From Oasisia sp. SBJ-2009 (Eukaryota > Annelida > Polychaeta > Sabellida > Siboglinidae), in the NCBI GenBank assembly GCA_964017155.1, contig OZ024863.1, forward strand, positions 42,235,084 through 42,299,083: a stretch of DNA of 64,000 nt, given 5' to 3'. Within the stretch, counting starts at the first letter, position 1; every line of letters starts with the position of its first letter. The position numbers were made by a program, and so were the translations under genes. The notes beneath the pieces are model-generated. The model did not search any database, was not told the origin of the DNA, and saw only the letters and a list, made by a program, of their open reading frames with translations. Of the stretch, positions 37,660-49,073 are shown one piece after another.

Positions 37660-38060
37660 ACTAGGGCTTCCTGCTAAAACACTTGGTTATTTTTAATAAC
37701 AATGGCGCCGAATCAAAGAATTATCCTATGTATGCAGCTGTTTTGCTTACCACTTTATCTGTTATATATCATATCAATTTATCAGATTTGCTAAATTTTG
37801 TTTACAATCTTGTTGAAAGCTAGATTACCCTATTTCACCCACTATAAATAATAGTCTGCACAAACTAAGGATTCCTACTAAAAAGCTTGTTTATTTTTAA
37901 TAACAATGATACCTATTCAGAGTGTTACCTTACACATATAGTTGTTACGCTTATTGCTTTGTCTCTTATATACGATATCAAATAAACAGATTTTGCTCAG
38001 TCTTGTTTACAATTTGTCGAAGGCTAGATTACCCTATTATCACCCACGTATACTAATTTG
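37660..38060 (-). repeat. Two 205-bp tandem monomers at the CR1 5' end
   Basis: TTCCT(G/A)CTAAAA...TTATTTTTAATAACAATG and CTAGATTACCCTATT recur at 37821 and 38026 and at matching earlier offsets. They lie directly upstream of ORF1, the position expected for promoter monomers. Confidence 0.75.
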
Positions 38061-39371
38061 TTCAAAAATACTGTTTACTAACTAAATTTAACCAAAACTG
38101 CCACTCAATATATGTCTAGTACACCCTTATGAATAACCTTAGCACAAAAATAATACTTATCAATCAATACTTCCGCTTGTTTTTCAACTTTTATACACCA
38201 CCAAATTCAAACATCTGCATCCACCAAGTTTTCCTAAATTTATATAAACTATATTTAATAACCACCTTTGCTTTTCTCCACAGGAATTTCTTTTTAAGAT
38301 ATCAGCGTTCTAAAATGCCTTAGGTACATACCTTTAAAAATACATTATCTTTAACAGATGTATTTGTTATTCAGGTGTTCTTCACATGGTGGCTGTCCTT
38401 CGCAAACAGTGTGCAGGCGTTGTCATCCTGCTACGCATCATCTCTGCTATGTATGCGGCATCTGCTGAATGTCTAGACGATGATAAGGCAATGCTGCTTG
38501 GTTGTGTAAAGCAGATGGCCACCTACCGCTTCCTCTATCTCACTGCGTTCCTTTCTGACGCAGTACGCGCAGACCGTCCCTTGCCATTTTGAATAAGGTG
38601 ATGCAGAAAGACCATCTCACCTACACAGCAGTGAAGCCACACGTCGATACAACCATCCTAGCCCTGACTTCTCTCCTGACCACAGACGGCCCCATCCGAC
38701 GACTATGAAGGAGCACCTGCCAGCTGTTACAGAGGGCAAGTTCGACTACAAGGGGCACACAAAGAAAGACACCCTCAAGGATCGAGACAAGACACGAGGC
38801 TACCCGGCAGTTCGTCGAAGAGGTTGTTGCCCGTCTGGAAGCATCATTCCCAGAGGCTGGCATTCTGCACGCCCTCACCCTGTTCGACCCATCCCACGTC
38901 AGTCGGGATACATCACAGGAGGACCTTGTCAGATGTAGTGCCCTTTAAATATTTGATCATGCTTCATATCAACAACCAATGCTATGGTGGCAGGTACAAG
39001 GAGAAGTTGGACAGCCTTTCTGGCAGCACCAATATGAAGATTGCAGCTGTTTAAAGGGATGAGTCATGCTATTGCTGAATAGCAATCACATATTTTCATA
39101 TTGTTCTCTGTAGGTACATCCCTGTTTGCATGTTAGTCTTTGTCTATACATAAATATATCTAGGAATTTTTTGTTGACAAATATGGGGAGGATAAGCTGA
39201 CAACCCTGCTGAAAAACTTCACCAACGCAGACGACTATACAGATGCCAAGCTGGAATTGATCACAATGCGTGGGCTTTTGTTCCACGCAGGCAGAAACTT
39301 GCAGGAGGCATTTTATGCCCAGGTGATATATCCAGCCCTTGAGTCTTTCCCAATCCTGGGGATGAGTGCGA

Positions 39372-40663
39372 CTGTAGGTGTGGCAGTCCCTGTGACGTCT
39401 GTCAACTGTAGGTGTGACAGTCCCTGTGACGTCTGTCAACTGTAGGTGTGGCAGTCCCTGTGACGTCTGTCAACTGTAGGTGTGACAGTCCCTGTGACGT
39501 CTGTCAACTGTAGGTGTGGCAGTCCCTGTGACGTCTGTCAACTGTAGGTGTGGCAGTCCCTGTGACGTCTGTCAACTGTAGGTGTGGCAGTCCCTGTGAC
39601 GTCTGTCAACTGTAGGTGTGGCAGTCCCTGTGACGTCTGTCAACTGTAGGTGTGGCAGTCCCTGTGACGTCTGTCAACTGTAGGTGTGGCAGTCCCTGTG
39701 ACGTCTGTCAACTGTAGGTGTGGCAGTCCCTGTGACGTCTGTCAACTGTAGGTGTGACAGTCCCTGTGACGTCTGTCAACTGTAGGTGTGGCAGTCCCTG
39801 TGACGTCTGTCAACTGTAGGTGTGACAGTCCCTGTGACGTCTGTCAACTGTAGGTGTGGCAGTCCCTGTGACGTCTGTCAACTGTAGGTGTGGCAGTCCC
39901 TGTGACGTCTGTCAACTGTAGGTGTGGCAGTCCCTGTGACGTCTGTCAACTGTAGGTGTGGCAGTCCCTGTGACGTCTGTCAACTGTAGGTGTGGCAGTC
40001 CCTGCGACGTCTGTCAACTGTAGGTGTGGCAGTCCCTGTGACGTCTGTCAACTGTAGGTGTGGCAGTCCCTGTGACGTCTGTCAACTGTAGGTGTGGCAG
40101 TCCCTGCGACGTCTGTCAACTGTAGGTGTGGCAGTCCCTGTGACGTCTGTCAACTGTAGGTGTGGCAGTCCCTGTGACGTCTGTCAACTGTAGGTGTGAC
40201 AGTCCCTGTGACGTCTGTCAACTGTAGGTGTGGCAGTCCCTGTGACGTCTGTCAACTGTAGGTGTGGCAGTCCCTGTGACGTCTGTCAACTGTAGGTGTG
40301 GCAGTCCCTGTGACGTCTGTCAACTGTAGGTGTGGCAGTCCCTGTGACGTCTGTCAACTGTAGGTGTGGCAGTCCCTGTGACGTCTGTCAACTGTAGGTG
40401 TGGCAGTCCCTGTGACGTCTGTCAACTGTAGGTGTGGCAGTCCCTGTGACGTCTGTCAACTGTAGGTGTGACAGTCCCTGTGACGTCTGTCAACTGTAGG
40501 TGTGGCAGTCCCTGTGACATCTGTCAACTGTAGGTGTGACAGTCCCTGTGACGTCTGTCAACTGTAGGTGTGGCAGTCCCTGTGACGTCTGTCAACTGTA
40601 GGTGTGGCAGTCCCTGTGACGTCTGTCAACTGTAGGTGTGGCAGTCCCTGTGACGTGTGTCAA
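39372..40663. repeat. 34-bp minisatellite, 38 copies, grown from hAT coding sequence
   Basis: The unit CTGTAGGTGTGGCAGTCCCT plus GTGACGTCTGTCAA is repeated exactly 38 times (1292 bp) without net indels. Variants are GTGACAG, TGCGACG and TGACATC. If the array is counted as one unit, the flanks join into one open reading frame of the hAT dimerisation domain (ATVGVAVPVTSVNCERAIG), so the unit is a duplicated piece of that exon. Confidence 0.95.
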
Positions 40664-41098
40664 CTGTGAGAGGGCCATCGGTAGCTACAATGTGATCAAG
40701 ACGGATGGCAGGGCATCCTTAAAGGTATCGTCCACCATCTGTAACTAACAGATGGGACACTTCCCCTGTGTTAATTACAGGTTACTATGACTGGCCACCA
40801 TGAGGTAGTGGAAATTGACACCACATACAACTTAAATGAAAGGCAAATGCCATATGTTAATGTTTTGATTGAAGCCAGGTCATTGCACAGTGTATTGTGT
40901 GAAAAGAAACAGAGTATAATATAAGGTTCTTTGATGAAAGTCTGGTATGTGATATGTCTACCTTTACGGAGAAACTTAAATGACTTGTTGTGGATAAGGA
41001 CTTCAACCTCCTTAGTGAAATCCAGAAAACACTGCCTAAAGTATGCGTCATCCTTTGTTTTTTTCATGTAGTGAAGACTCCGAAAGGAAACGGCTGCC

Positions 41099-41470
41099 AT
41101 GCAGGTATCAAATGACGTAAGAGAGAAAGTTCAAAAGGAACTGCAGACAATGCTGTATGCAAAATCTGACAATCAGTATGACAAGTGTCTGTTGATACCG
41201 ATGGAGTTGGCCTCAGCCAAGTTCTGTGACTACTTCATCAAAAACTGGGACACGGTGAAGTCGAAATGGGTGCGATACATCGTTGATGCAAATGGTGACC
41301 TTGGTAACCACAGGATCGAGGCGTATCACTCGGCCATAAAACGATTCCTGCCAGCAAAGCTGTCTGTTACCGACATGGTGCACTGCTTGCAATTATACAA
41401 TGAGGGAATATGTGATGTCGGACCACAATGCTCTGCACTCTCAGATGACGAGGGCAGTATGCAACGATGA
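41099..41470 (+). CDS. Open segment of MULE copy 2, catalytic-to-C-terminal linker
   Basis: This 123-codon frame is the longest undamaged part before the frameshift: DKCLLIPMELASAKFCDYF, NWDTVKSKWVRYIVDANGD, IEAYHSAIKRFLPAKLSVTD. The last 25 codons run past the frameshift near 41395 and are out of frame. Confidence 0.6.
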   Translation: MQVSNDVREKVQKELQTMLYAKSDNQYDKCLLIPMELASAKFCDYFIKNWDTVKSKWVRYIVDANGDLGNHRIEAYHSAIKRFLPAKLSVTDMVHCLQLYNEGICDVGPQCSALSDDEGSMQR

Positions 41471-41810
41471 CCTTGAAGATGCTTGCAGAAAGTACAAAGT
41501 AATTGTCACAGATGCTGGCACATATATCCAAAGAATAATAGCTACTGCGTATAAGCTGAAGAAAGCAGCAAAAGTTGAAGTTACAGATGATGGATATGTA
41601 GTTCAAACTACCTCATCATCAACAGGCTGTAACGTCACAGAGGATTCCTTACAATGTGATTGCCCCATCTTCAACACGACAATGCTCCCATGCAAACATA
41701 TTTTCAAGCAAGACAGTCTGACTCTCTTTCATGAGAAGCTTGTGCAGGAAAGATGGCTTCGGACAGAAACGTCTCCAGTCTCTGGCTTTGTCAGTGTTAC
41801 AAAAGAATAA
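41400..41810 (+). CDS. Open segment of MULE copy 2 with SWIM zinc finger
   Basis: Continues the transposase after the frameshift: YVMSDHNALHSQM, then the CxC-x9-CxH SWIM pattern at about 41658-41703 (C-D-C ... C-K-H). It ends in a TAA after VSVTKE. The same frame reads on as KPVKPMTKAAKLKKM beyond that stop, so the original protein was longer. Confidence 0.6.
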   Translation: MREYVMSDHNALHSQMTRAVCNDDLEDACRKYKVIVTDAGTYIQRIIATAYKLKKAAKVEVTDDGYVVQTTSSSTGCNVTEDSLQCDCPIFNTTMLPCKHIFKQDSLTLFHEKLVQERWLRTETSPVSGFVSVTKE

Positions 41811-42817
41811 CACAAGCCAGTGAAGCCAATGACAAAGGCTGCAAAGTTAAAAAAAATGATAAACTCGTGCAAGGACATTGCTGGCATGTGTAGTGAGCAT
41901 TCAGTGTCAAAATTCATCAAACAATTTGAACAAACGAAAGAAATCTACAACCAAATCTAATCCGGCAACGATATTCCTTTCATCTTGATAGAAGACGAGG
42001 CACATGACGTAAGTAAATTATCTTTAATAAAATTGGACCTACTTTGAAATACCATATTTACCATATTAATTGGGACCCCGCATTTTTGGGACACTTTAAA
42101 AAGTAAAACAAAATGGTACCATTATATTTTAGGAAACTTCTTAAAATCATTATGTTGTCCCTATGTATGTGAACAATGCATATTCAAGTTTATGACGACC
42201 ATGCAAATATTGTTTTTCATATGTGGATGCATAATAAAAACATTTGCATTACAACTACTGGTGCATTTACATCACCCGTTGACTCGCTTTGTATCAGTCT
42301 GCATTACCAAGCTGTATAGCAGTGTACAGCTGTATGTTCATGCAACTTGGATCTTTTGGCCTGAGACATGCACTCAGAAGGAGTATTCTTGTATAATAAA
42401 TATGAGTAGCATGATGGGACCTGGACAGGAGACCAACGAATTAAAGTTTGCACATTGATGCCTACAACAGTCTTTCTTTCAGTGAGTGTTTAAAAAAGTG
42501 AAAGGTAAACATTGGTGATTGTAAACATAAGTCGTAATAATTGAAATGTTTTTGCAGAAGATGAAGCAACAGAGCGATGTTGATGACGAGGATGAAACGA
42601 GTCCACTGCAAGCGTCAGTTGAAGCAAAGAAACCATCTCAAGTGCGGGTGAGTAAGGAATATAAAAGTGTGAAGAATGGTGTTTTTCATTTCAGTGAATG
42701 TTTAAATGTGAAACTTAGACATGCATAATTGTAAACATGTTGTAATTTCCTAAATATCTGTGTAGGTCAAGAAGAAGCAACCAATCATTATCGAAGATGT
42801 TGACACAAGTTGGTTGC

Positions 42818-43949
42818 AGACATCTCTTCAGGCAGTACGAGAGACATGAACACCGTCACCAGTACGGGTGGGTAATTCATGTACAAATACGGAAATTACA
42901 TTGCAGAGCATGCAAGCTTTGATTAAGCAAGTGATATTTTAGCATATTGCCCTGGTATCTGCTGTGCTTTACACTTGTTGTAACTGATAAATGTAACATA
43001 CTATGGTTTAAAAAATGTAACATTTGTGATAAAATAAAATTTGTGATATTACTAATCTAAATATGTATGTGTACGACAACAAAATCTATACCCAAATTAA
43101 TTCCAGATTGAAATGACATGGTGTGTTTAAAAATTTGCAATTTACAATTATATGTATATAAATTTATATTAAGTATCTTTATATTTGTTAATAGTTGCGT
43201 TAGTAATTTAGTAGTTAGTAGTCAGTAAAACATGTACAAATTCATAATTATACTGACATGATTTTTATAACCTACTGTGAGAGACAACCTGTCTTGCGAG
43301 ACAAACTGTCTTGAGAAACCACCTGTCTTGAAAGACCACCTGTCTTGAGAGACCACCTGTCTTGAGAGACCACCTGTCTTGAGAGACATCTCTTCAGGCA
43401 GTACGAGAGACATGAACACCGTCACCAGTACGGGTGGGTAATTCATGTACAAATACGGAAATTACATTGCAGAGCATGCAAGCTTTGATTAAGCAAGTGA
43501 TATTTTAGCATATTGCCCTGGTATCTGCTGTGCTTTACACTTGTTGTAACTGATAAATGTAACATACTATGGTTTAAAAAATGTAACATTTGTGATAAAA
43601 TAAAATTTGTGATATTACTAATCTAAATATGTATGTGTACGACAACAAAATCTATACCCAAATTAATTCCAGATTGAAATGACATGGTGTGTTTAAAAAT
43701 TTGCAATTTACAATTATATGTATATAAATTTATATTAAGTATCTTTATATTTGTTAATAGTTGCGTTAGTAATTTAGTAGTTAGTAGTCAGTAAAACATG
43801 TACAAATTCATAATTATACTGACATGATTTTTATAACCTACTGTGAGAGACAACCTGTCTTGCGAGACAAACTGTCTTGAGAAACCACCTGTCTTGAAAG
43901 ACCATCTGTCTTGAGAGACCACCTGTCTTGAGAGACCACCTGTCTTGAG
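42818..43949. repeat. 566-bp tandem duplication with internal 17-bp repeats
   Basis: AGACATCTCTTCAGGCAGT at 42818 recurs at 43384, and the following 550 bp match nearly base for base. Each unit ends in several CTTGAGAGACCACCTGT repeats (43270-43383; 43845-44005 in the second, longer run). The duplicated unit includes the last codons of MULE copy 2. Confidence 0.9.
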
Positions 43950-44005
43950 AGACCACCTGTCTTGAGAGATCACCTGTCTTGAGAGATCACCTGTCTTGAG
44001 AGACC

Positions 44006-44390
44006 AGTTTTACTGCGGAGGAAGGGCGGCCTTGCAAGACAGCTTTTACATTAATTACAATAATGTCACAGGATGATGTTAAACAAAAGTGTTCAATAGT
44101 TTTTTTAGTTTTATATACATTTGTTTTATTGGTGTGTATATTTTTGTATTGACAGTCTATGTTGTAATGCCACTATGATTCACCAATATCATATTCGTAT
44201 GCATACAGGAAAAAGGTTAAAAATGGTGAGACGAATTAATGTGCATGTAGATAGGTATTTAGGTATTTTAAAGTACACATACACACCGAAGAAACCATTT
44301 TAAGATGTCTATGTTGATAACCCAAATTAGGCAGATGTGGAAGCACCATGCTGAGGTCTTCGCCCAACCACGGGACACTATGGATGTACA
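44006..44390. other. AT-rich DNA before the GAT array
   Basis: No coding sequence recognised except the last 40 bp, which read on into the poly-Asp frame. Confidence 0.5.
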
Positions 44391-44531
<141 letters not shown>

Positions 44532-46347
44532 TCTGTTGGACCTGCCAGTCCAACAACCACAGGATCTACAGAGGTGTCAACCTTGCGGAGGACGAGAAGA
44601 GCCAGCGGCTGAAGATGCAAGAGGTGTGACCAGAGATCGTAGTATTAACAGAGTTAATTATTCATTACGGTAGTATTTGTACTGTGTTTTTTGTGCATTT
44701 GAGGATATGAATGTATAACTCGTAAAGTTGCGTTAATTGTTTCAATGTTAAATTATAATAATTCCATTCAGACAATGGCTTAGTTTTTCAACCAAAATAA
44801 TTCTTGTCATGGATTATAAAGAGGATCACACAGTTTACTTTGGTACACTGACTGGATTATCCGAGATAGAAGACGTTATGCAAATACATGCAGTTGTGTA
44901 ATTTGTGACATTGTTTTGACAGAACCACCTGCGACTGGCTCACTTAGCCCGGTCTCACTACAGCGAGATGCTGGCACGTGCCAAAGAGACATGTGACCAG
45001 CTGCAGGGGACCGATTTCAACAGGATTGCTCCCTGCAGCCGGCAGGTCTCGATGCACTACAGCTTCGATTACGCGCAGCAAGTTCACCTACTGAGTGACC
45101 CTCTCCAGCCAGGCCCCTTGTATTTCCTGGTTCCCAGGAAGTGTGGAATTGTTGGGGTCTGCTGTGAGAGGCTCCCGAGGCAGGTGAACTTCCTGATTGA
45201 TGAGAGCCATCTCATCTCGAAGGGGTCAAATGCTGTGCTGTTCTACTTGCATTACTTCTTTGGGAATTTTGGACTGGGCGAGACCCATGTCGACCTTCAC
45301 TGCGACAATTGTGCAGGGCAGAACAAAAACCGTTTTGTCCTGTGGTATCGTGCACGGAGGGTCACCACTGGTCTCCACCTGTCCATAACTCTCAACTTCA
45401 TGCTTGTTGGACACACAAAGTTTGCCCCGGATAGATGTTTTGGCCTTCTGAAGCGGGCTTTCAAACGCCATGCAATATCATCGCTGTCGGAGTTTGAGAC
45501 CGTTGTGAATGGGAGCGCCTGTGTAAACTCAGCACAGCTTGTCGACCTGGAAGATGGCACATCCTACGTCCCTGTGGGAGACTGGCAGACACACTTGGCT
45601 CCATACTTCAGGCCCTGCATTGGCATCAAAACGTACCAGCACTTCAGGTATGTAATTTCTGGGTAACGGATGGAAATACCTAACTGTTATGATAACCTAT
45701 GAATGGGAATGGCAGACAGAGGGGAATGAAGATGGATATTTGAAGCCAGTAATGTTAGATCCTACTGGCCAATGTGAGTGAGCAAATGAGTGAGTGAGCA
45801 AATGAGTAAATAACTTATATTATTACATTGTGCTACATAGGTACCGTTTTCAGCTTTCTGAAACATCCAAATAATGCTATAATAATGAAATGCTTATTAA
45901 ATGTTTGTGACTAGGTTCGATGCTGCTCGCCCAGGAGCCGTGTTTGTGAAGGTCACCCCTGAGGATGAAGAGGAGGAATGCAATCTGTTCGGGGATGACA
46001 CTGGCCCTCTCCCTGCCATGGCTCCTGTAGCCATCCCTCCACCTCGACTCGACTTGGCACGCCAGACGTACCTGTACTGCCACATTCACCAGTTTGTCAA
46101 GGAGAATTCGCAGGATACCCTGTGTCCCTGCCCTGCCGAGGAGACTGTCCCTGAACCGTCTGGGCAGCAGGAGACTGCCCCTCCTGCTGGACCGTCCAGT
46201 GATCATGAGCATCAGTGTCGAGGTAGAGGACGAGGACGTCGAGTCCGTGAGGCATCCTCATCACCTCCCCGATGCCAAAGACACGCAAGCAAGGACGTGG
46301 CCGCACGGGAAAAGACTCTTGAATGGGACACATTGCCTTTGTTCTGA
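44532..46347 (+). CDS. DUF7869-like transposon-derived protein gene (C-terminal three exons)
   Basis: Exons 44532-44623 (DVCWTCQSNNHRIYRGVNL), 44923-45647 and 45915-46347 join in frame: phase 0 at the first intron, then AG|G giving HFRFDAARPGAVFVK. The large exon has HYSFDYAQQVHLL, PGPLYFLVPRKCGIVGVCCE, LIDESHLISKGSNAV, LHCDNCAGQNKNRFVLWY and GHTKFAPDRCFG, the conserved phrases of the DUF7869 family, which is widespread in transposon-like genes; the D-N-C-x-G-Q-N-K-N block looks catalytic-like. No stop or frameshift was seen in about 415 codons. The N-terminal part upstream of the GAT array was not found, and the first donor, GTGTGA, is weak. Confidence 0.7.
44923..45647 (+). CDS. Main exon of the DUF7869-like gene
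   Basis: 241 full codons plus 2 nt, bounded by TTTTGACAG and GTATGT. It contains the whole conserved core from HYSFDYAQ to TYQHFR. Codon choice and the absence of lesions contrast with the MULE and hAT pseudogenes upstream, suggesting a recent arrival or a retained function. Confidence 0.75.
45915..46347 (+). CDS. Last exon of the DUF7869-like gene
   Basis: Completes the core with RFDAARPGAVFVKVTPEDEEEE, then an unconserved Pro/Gly/Arg-rich tail (GRGRGRRVREASSSPPRCQ) and ends ...TLPLF with a TGA. ATTAAA at about 46362 is a plausible polyadenylation signal only 15 bp downstream. Confidence 0.65.
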
Positions 46348-46609
46348 TGTTGTGGTTTAATATTAAAGTTGTTAAATGTGAACTGCCTGTTCTTGTGTTT
46401 GCTGTGAAGAGAAACATTTGTTTTCAGCATTTCCATAATTATACTACTGGTTTTTATCTGTAATGAGGTATACACTGGTTTAATAGCATTTTCAGCCATC
46501 GCCTTTCTTAATGCAATTACACACGCAAAAACATTATCTACTTCGAGAAGTTCGGCTATGTCCATGCTAAATATAATAGTGCTGAAAGTATTCACTTATC
46601 GTAAGTTTT

Positions 46610-47424
46610 TTTTGTTATGTCTAATAAGATTTTGTTTCCATATTAATAGAATATCACATAAAAAGGCCATACTCTTCGGGTAGTCCAAATTTCAGCAGCC
46701 AAATTTGTCTAAGTAAGCCACTTTTTATACAATCCTGGTAATTAATACAAATTATTGTTAATTATTAATTTTATATTGAAGATCTTGATTGTTTATTAAT
46801 AGACCATCATGAGAATACCATTGTCTTTTAGGTATCCAAATTTCAGCCAAAGGTGAACTAAGGTATATAGAGCTGCATGTTTTCGCTTTCCATAATGATG
46901 GTGGTAATTACAGAACCAATTAATTTATTGTTAATTATTTCTAATAAAGAATTTGGTTTAATAATAGAAAATTGAGAAAGTCATTGAGTCAACATTTCAA
47001 CCAGATCCAAAGCGTGACAGTAGTGCAGGCTTGTCGTTATCATAACAATAGTGCTAATTACGTAATTAATTAAATTAATTGTGAATTATTCCAAAACAAA
47101 TCATTGTTAATCATTTCTACTTATGTTCTTGGTTGTTTATTAATAGACCATCATGATAATGCCATTGTCTTAGTTATCTAAATTTCAGCCTACAAAGGTA
47201 ATTTATAGCTGCATGTACTCGCTTTTCATAATGATGGCGGTAACTGCATAAGCAATTAATTTATTGTTAGTTATATCTAATAAAGAATTTGGTTTAATAA
47301 TAGAAAATTGTTGATTGATAATTAATTAATTAAATTGATTGTTAATTATTCCAAAACCCAAAGTTCTTGTATTCTATCAAGATGCGTCATCGGACTGCAA
47401 GATTCAGCCAGATATGCCATCACT
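46610..47424. repeat. Diverged AT-rich satellite, monomer about 170 bp (left part)
   Basis: Phrases TTGTTTATTAATAGACCATCATGA, CCAAATTTCAGCC, ATAATGATGG(T/C)GGTAA and TTAATTATTTCTAATAAAGAATTT recur with spacing of about 170 and 343 bp. The array continues at 49074-49420 after an insertion. Period and AT-richness suit a decayed satellite. Confidence 0.75.
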
Positions 47425-47475
47425 CAGGGGCGTCGATCCGGTTTTAAAAGTGGGGGGACGGGGGACCAATTTATA

Positions 47476-47538
<63 letters not shown>

Positions 47539-49065
47539 GTCATATAATGTATTCTAATATGTCATATATGTATATGGCATGTGTAATATATAGACAGTAT
47601 ATATATATATATATTATGACCTGAAATACACATAATTGTTTTATATATAAAACAATTCATTGGTGGTCTGGTACTAATTCTAAACTAAAAAAAGCCTTTA
47701 TGTTATGCTATTTATAATAGTTATGTTGGCAACATATATTTGAAGAGGGGCTATGGCCTACCCCAATCACTGAACATTTGGGGGTAAACTTCGGACCCAA
47801 CACTGCTTGCCTGATTCATAGAGTGTTAAAGATGCAGAGCTTACAGGGGTGCCTGTGTAGGACTTCCCAATCCGACCTTTTGGCAGAGAATTTTGTCATC
47901 ACTAAAACGAGATCAAATTACACAAAGTGCATAAATCCGATATAAATATCCACCAGGGCGACCAGGCTGCAATCCAAGGGATGACAGGGCAAACAAAAAT
48001 TAATAATCTATTATGTGCTTGATGACTATATATCAATACAAGGGTGCAAACTGACAGAGCCCGGCATGACGAATATTTACTGGACTTAGATCAAGTTGCG
48101 GGCTGCTGCCAACCAAGCATTTGATCTAGTGATTTTCCACTAGGTAGTCGGAAGTTTAGTTCTTATTATTACTTTTACTACTAGACCGATGTAGGGTTTA
48201 TAAGAGAGGGGAGTGATCAGTCTCGCTATATGCGTATACATTTGTTTTATGAACTGAAAAAGTATGAGGACATTTCCTATGCTTACCCCCTCAGGCCGCG
48301 GGGTGGTCAAGTGTCCCCCTTGTCCGCCACTCATCAACGCCTATGGTGTGCCTGTGTAGAACTTCCCAATCCAACATTTTGGCAAAGAAATTTGTCATCA
48401 CTCAAATGGAAATATGTTACACAAAGTGCAGGAATCCGCCGCTTCTGCCGGCGTAGGCGATAAGAAACAAGCAGGCGAGGGGTGAAAGTGCAACACAAAT
48501 TTCATCATTTAAAATGTGCTTGATGGCTAGAGCCTATTAATAACATCAACACAAGGTTCATAGAGCCCGGCTGCGGCTTACATTTGTCCGGTAGTTATAA
48601 ACTTTCCGATTGGCCTTTCTGCGAATGCGCGACAAATTTAAAATCATCAATGTGCAACGAAATAACAAAGCTTTTTGGTATAAATGCCACGGGATGTTCG
48701 ATAACTCTCCTGTGATGTGATGTTCGATAACTCTCCTGTGATGGCTACTGTGAAGAGAACCAATATTACGTTCGTTTAAATAACTATCACGGATTATGGC
48801 GCACTAACAGCAAAACATGCCTCAAACCTTGTTTGCCTTGTGTTAATTTGCGATAAATAACTTCGCTGAACTTCATATCGCGAGTTTATTGTCTAGCTAG
48901 TCCTATGTAGCGGCTTTTAAGAGAGAGGAGTGTTGATTCAGGCTATATGCCTCGCAATTTTTCTGAACTGAAAAGTGGGGGGACAATGCCTATGCTGTCC
49001 CCCCACCCTGAAAAGTGGGGGGGGGGGGGACGCGTCCCCCCGTCCCCCACCGATCGACGCCCGTG
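47425..49065. mobile_element. Non-autonomous hAT-like element, 1641 bp, target duplication CCATCACT
   Basis: The ends are CAGGGGCGTCGATCCGG and the complement of CACGGGCGTCGATCGG. CCATCACT lies on both sides (47417-47424 and 49066-49073). It splits the satellite at a point where the satellite reads continuously after removal. Inside are G-runs, an (AC)n tract (47473-47533), and an internal tandem duplication of several hundred bp (CCTGTGTAG(G/A)ACTTCCCAATCC at about 47850 and 48345). No transposase frame. Confidence 0.9.
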
Positions 49066-49073
49066 CCATCACT

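Larger units (their letters stand above)
33414..38060 (-). mobile_element. Near-complete CR1 retrotransposon inside a hAT intron
   Basis: Minus strand order: about two 205-bp 5' tandem monomers (to about 38060), ORF1 with a Cys-rich finger and SGNH esterase (37482-36395), ORF2 endonuclease (about 36394-34923) and RT (about 34922-33517), a short 3' untranslated region, and a tail with ATCTTGTTAA units near 33414-33440. Only two frameshifts were noticed (one in ORF1, one in ORF2), so it is much younger than the other LINE relics. It lies antisense to the host hAT gene. Confidence 0.85.
32672..40724 (+). pseudogene. hAT-like transposase gene, multi-exon, broken by a LINE and a minisatellite
   Basis: Exon 32672-32752 encodes TPLVHALPEASMVGLATDGVNK (GLATDG is a hAT core motif). 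Exon 33045-33261 encodes CLSPNLITTHCMAHCQQLL onward; its junction with the first exon keeps phase (AG|G). Exon 38375 onward begins VFFTWWLSFANSVQAL and continues in shifting frames through CVKQMATYRFLYLTAFL, LEASFPEAGILHALTLFDPS, LLKNFTNADDYTDAKLEL and FYAQVIYPALESFPILG. It ends in a dimerisation motif VAVPVTSVNCERAIGSYN that is split by the 34-bp minisatellite. The 5.1-kb second intron contains an antisense CR1. Several frameshifts make it non-functional. Confidence 0.75.
40781..42849 (+). pseudogene. MULE-type transposase gene with SWIM finger, copy 2
   Basis: Four blocks. Exon 40781-42008 has HHEVVEIDTTYNLNERQMPY (first catalytic Asp region), LVVDKDFNLLSEIQ and ILCFFHV, then a long open part VREKVQKELQTMLY to GDLGNHRIEAYHSAIKRFLP. 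A frameshift near 41395 follows, then YKVIVTDAGTYIQRIIATAY, the SWIM finger CDCPIFNTTMLPCKHIF and a TAA at 41808 with coding resembling the family beyond it. Exons 42558-42647 and 42766-42849 have consensus splice sites and end in a TGA. Few lesions, so relatively young. The SWIM finger probably binds DNA. Confidence 0.75.

Noticed and set aside
39372..40663. CRISPR-like array
   Set aside because: Units are contiguous 34-mers with no unique spacers, in a eukaryotic transposase exon; it is a minisatellite.
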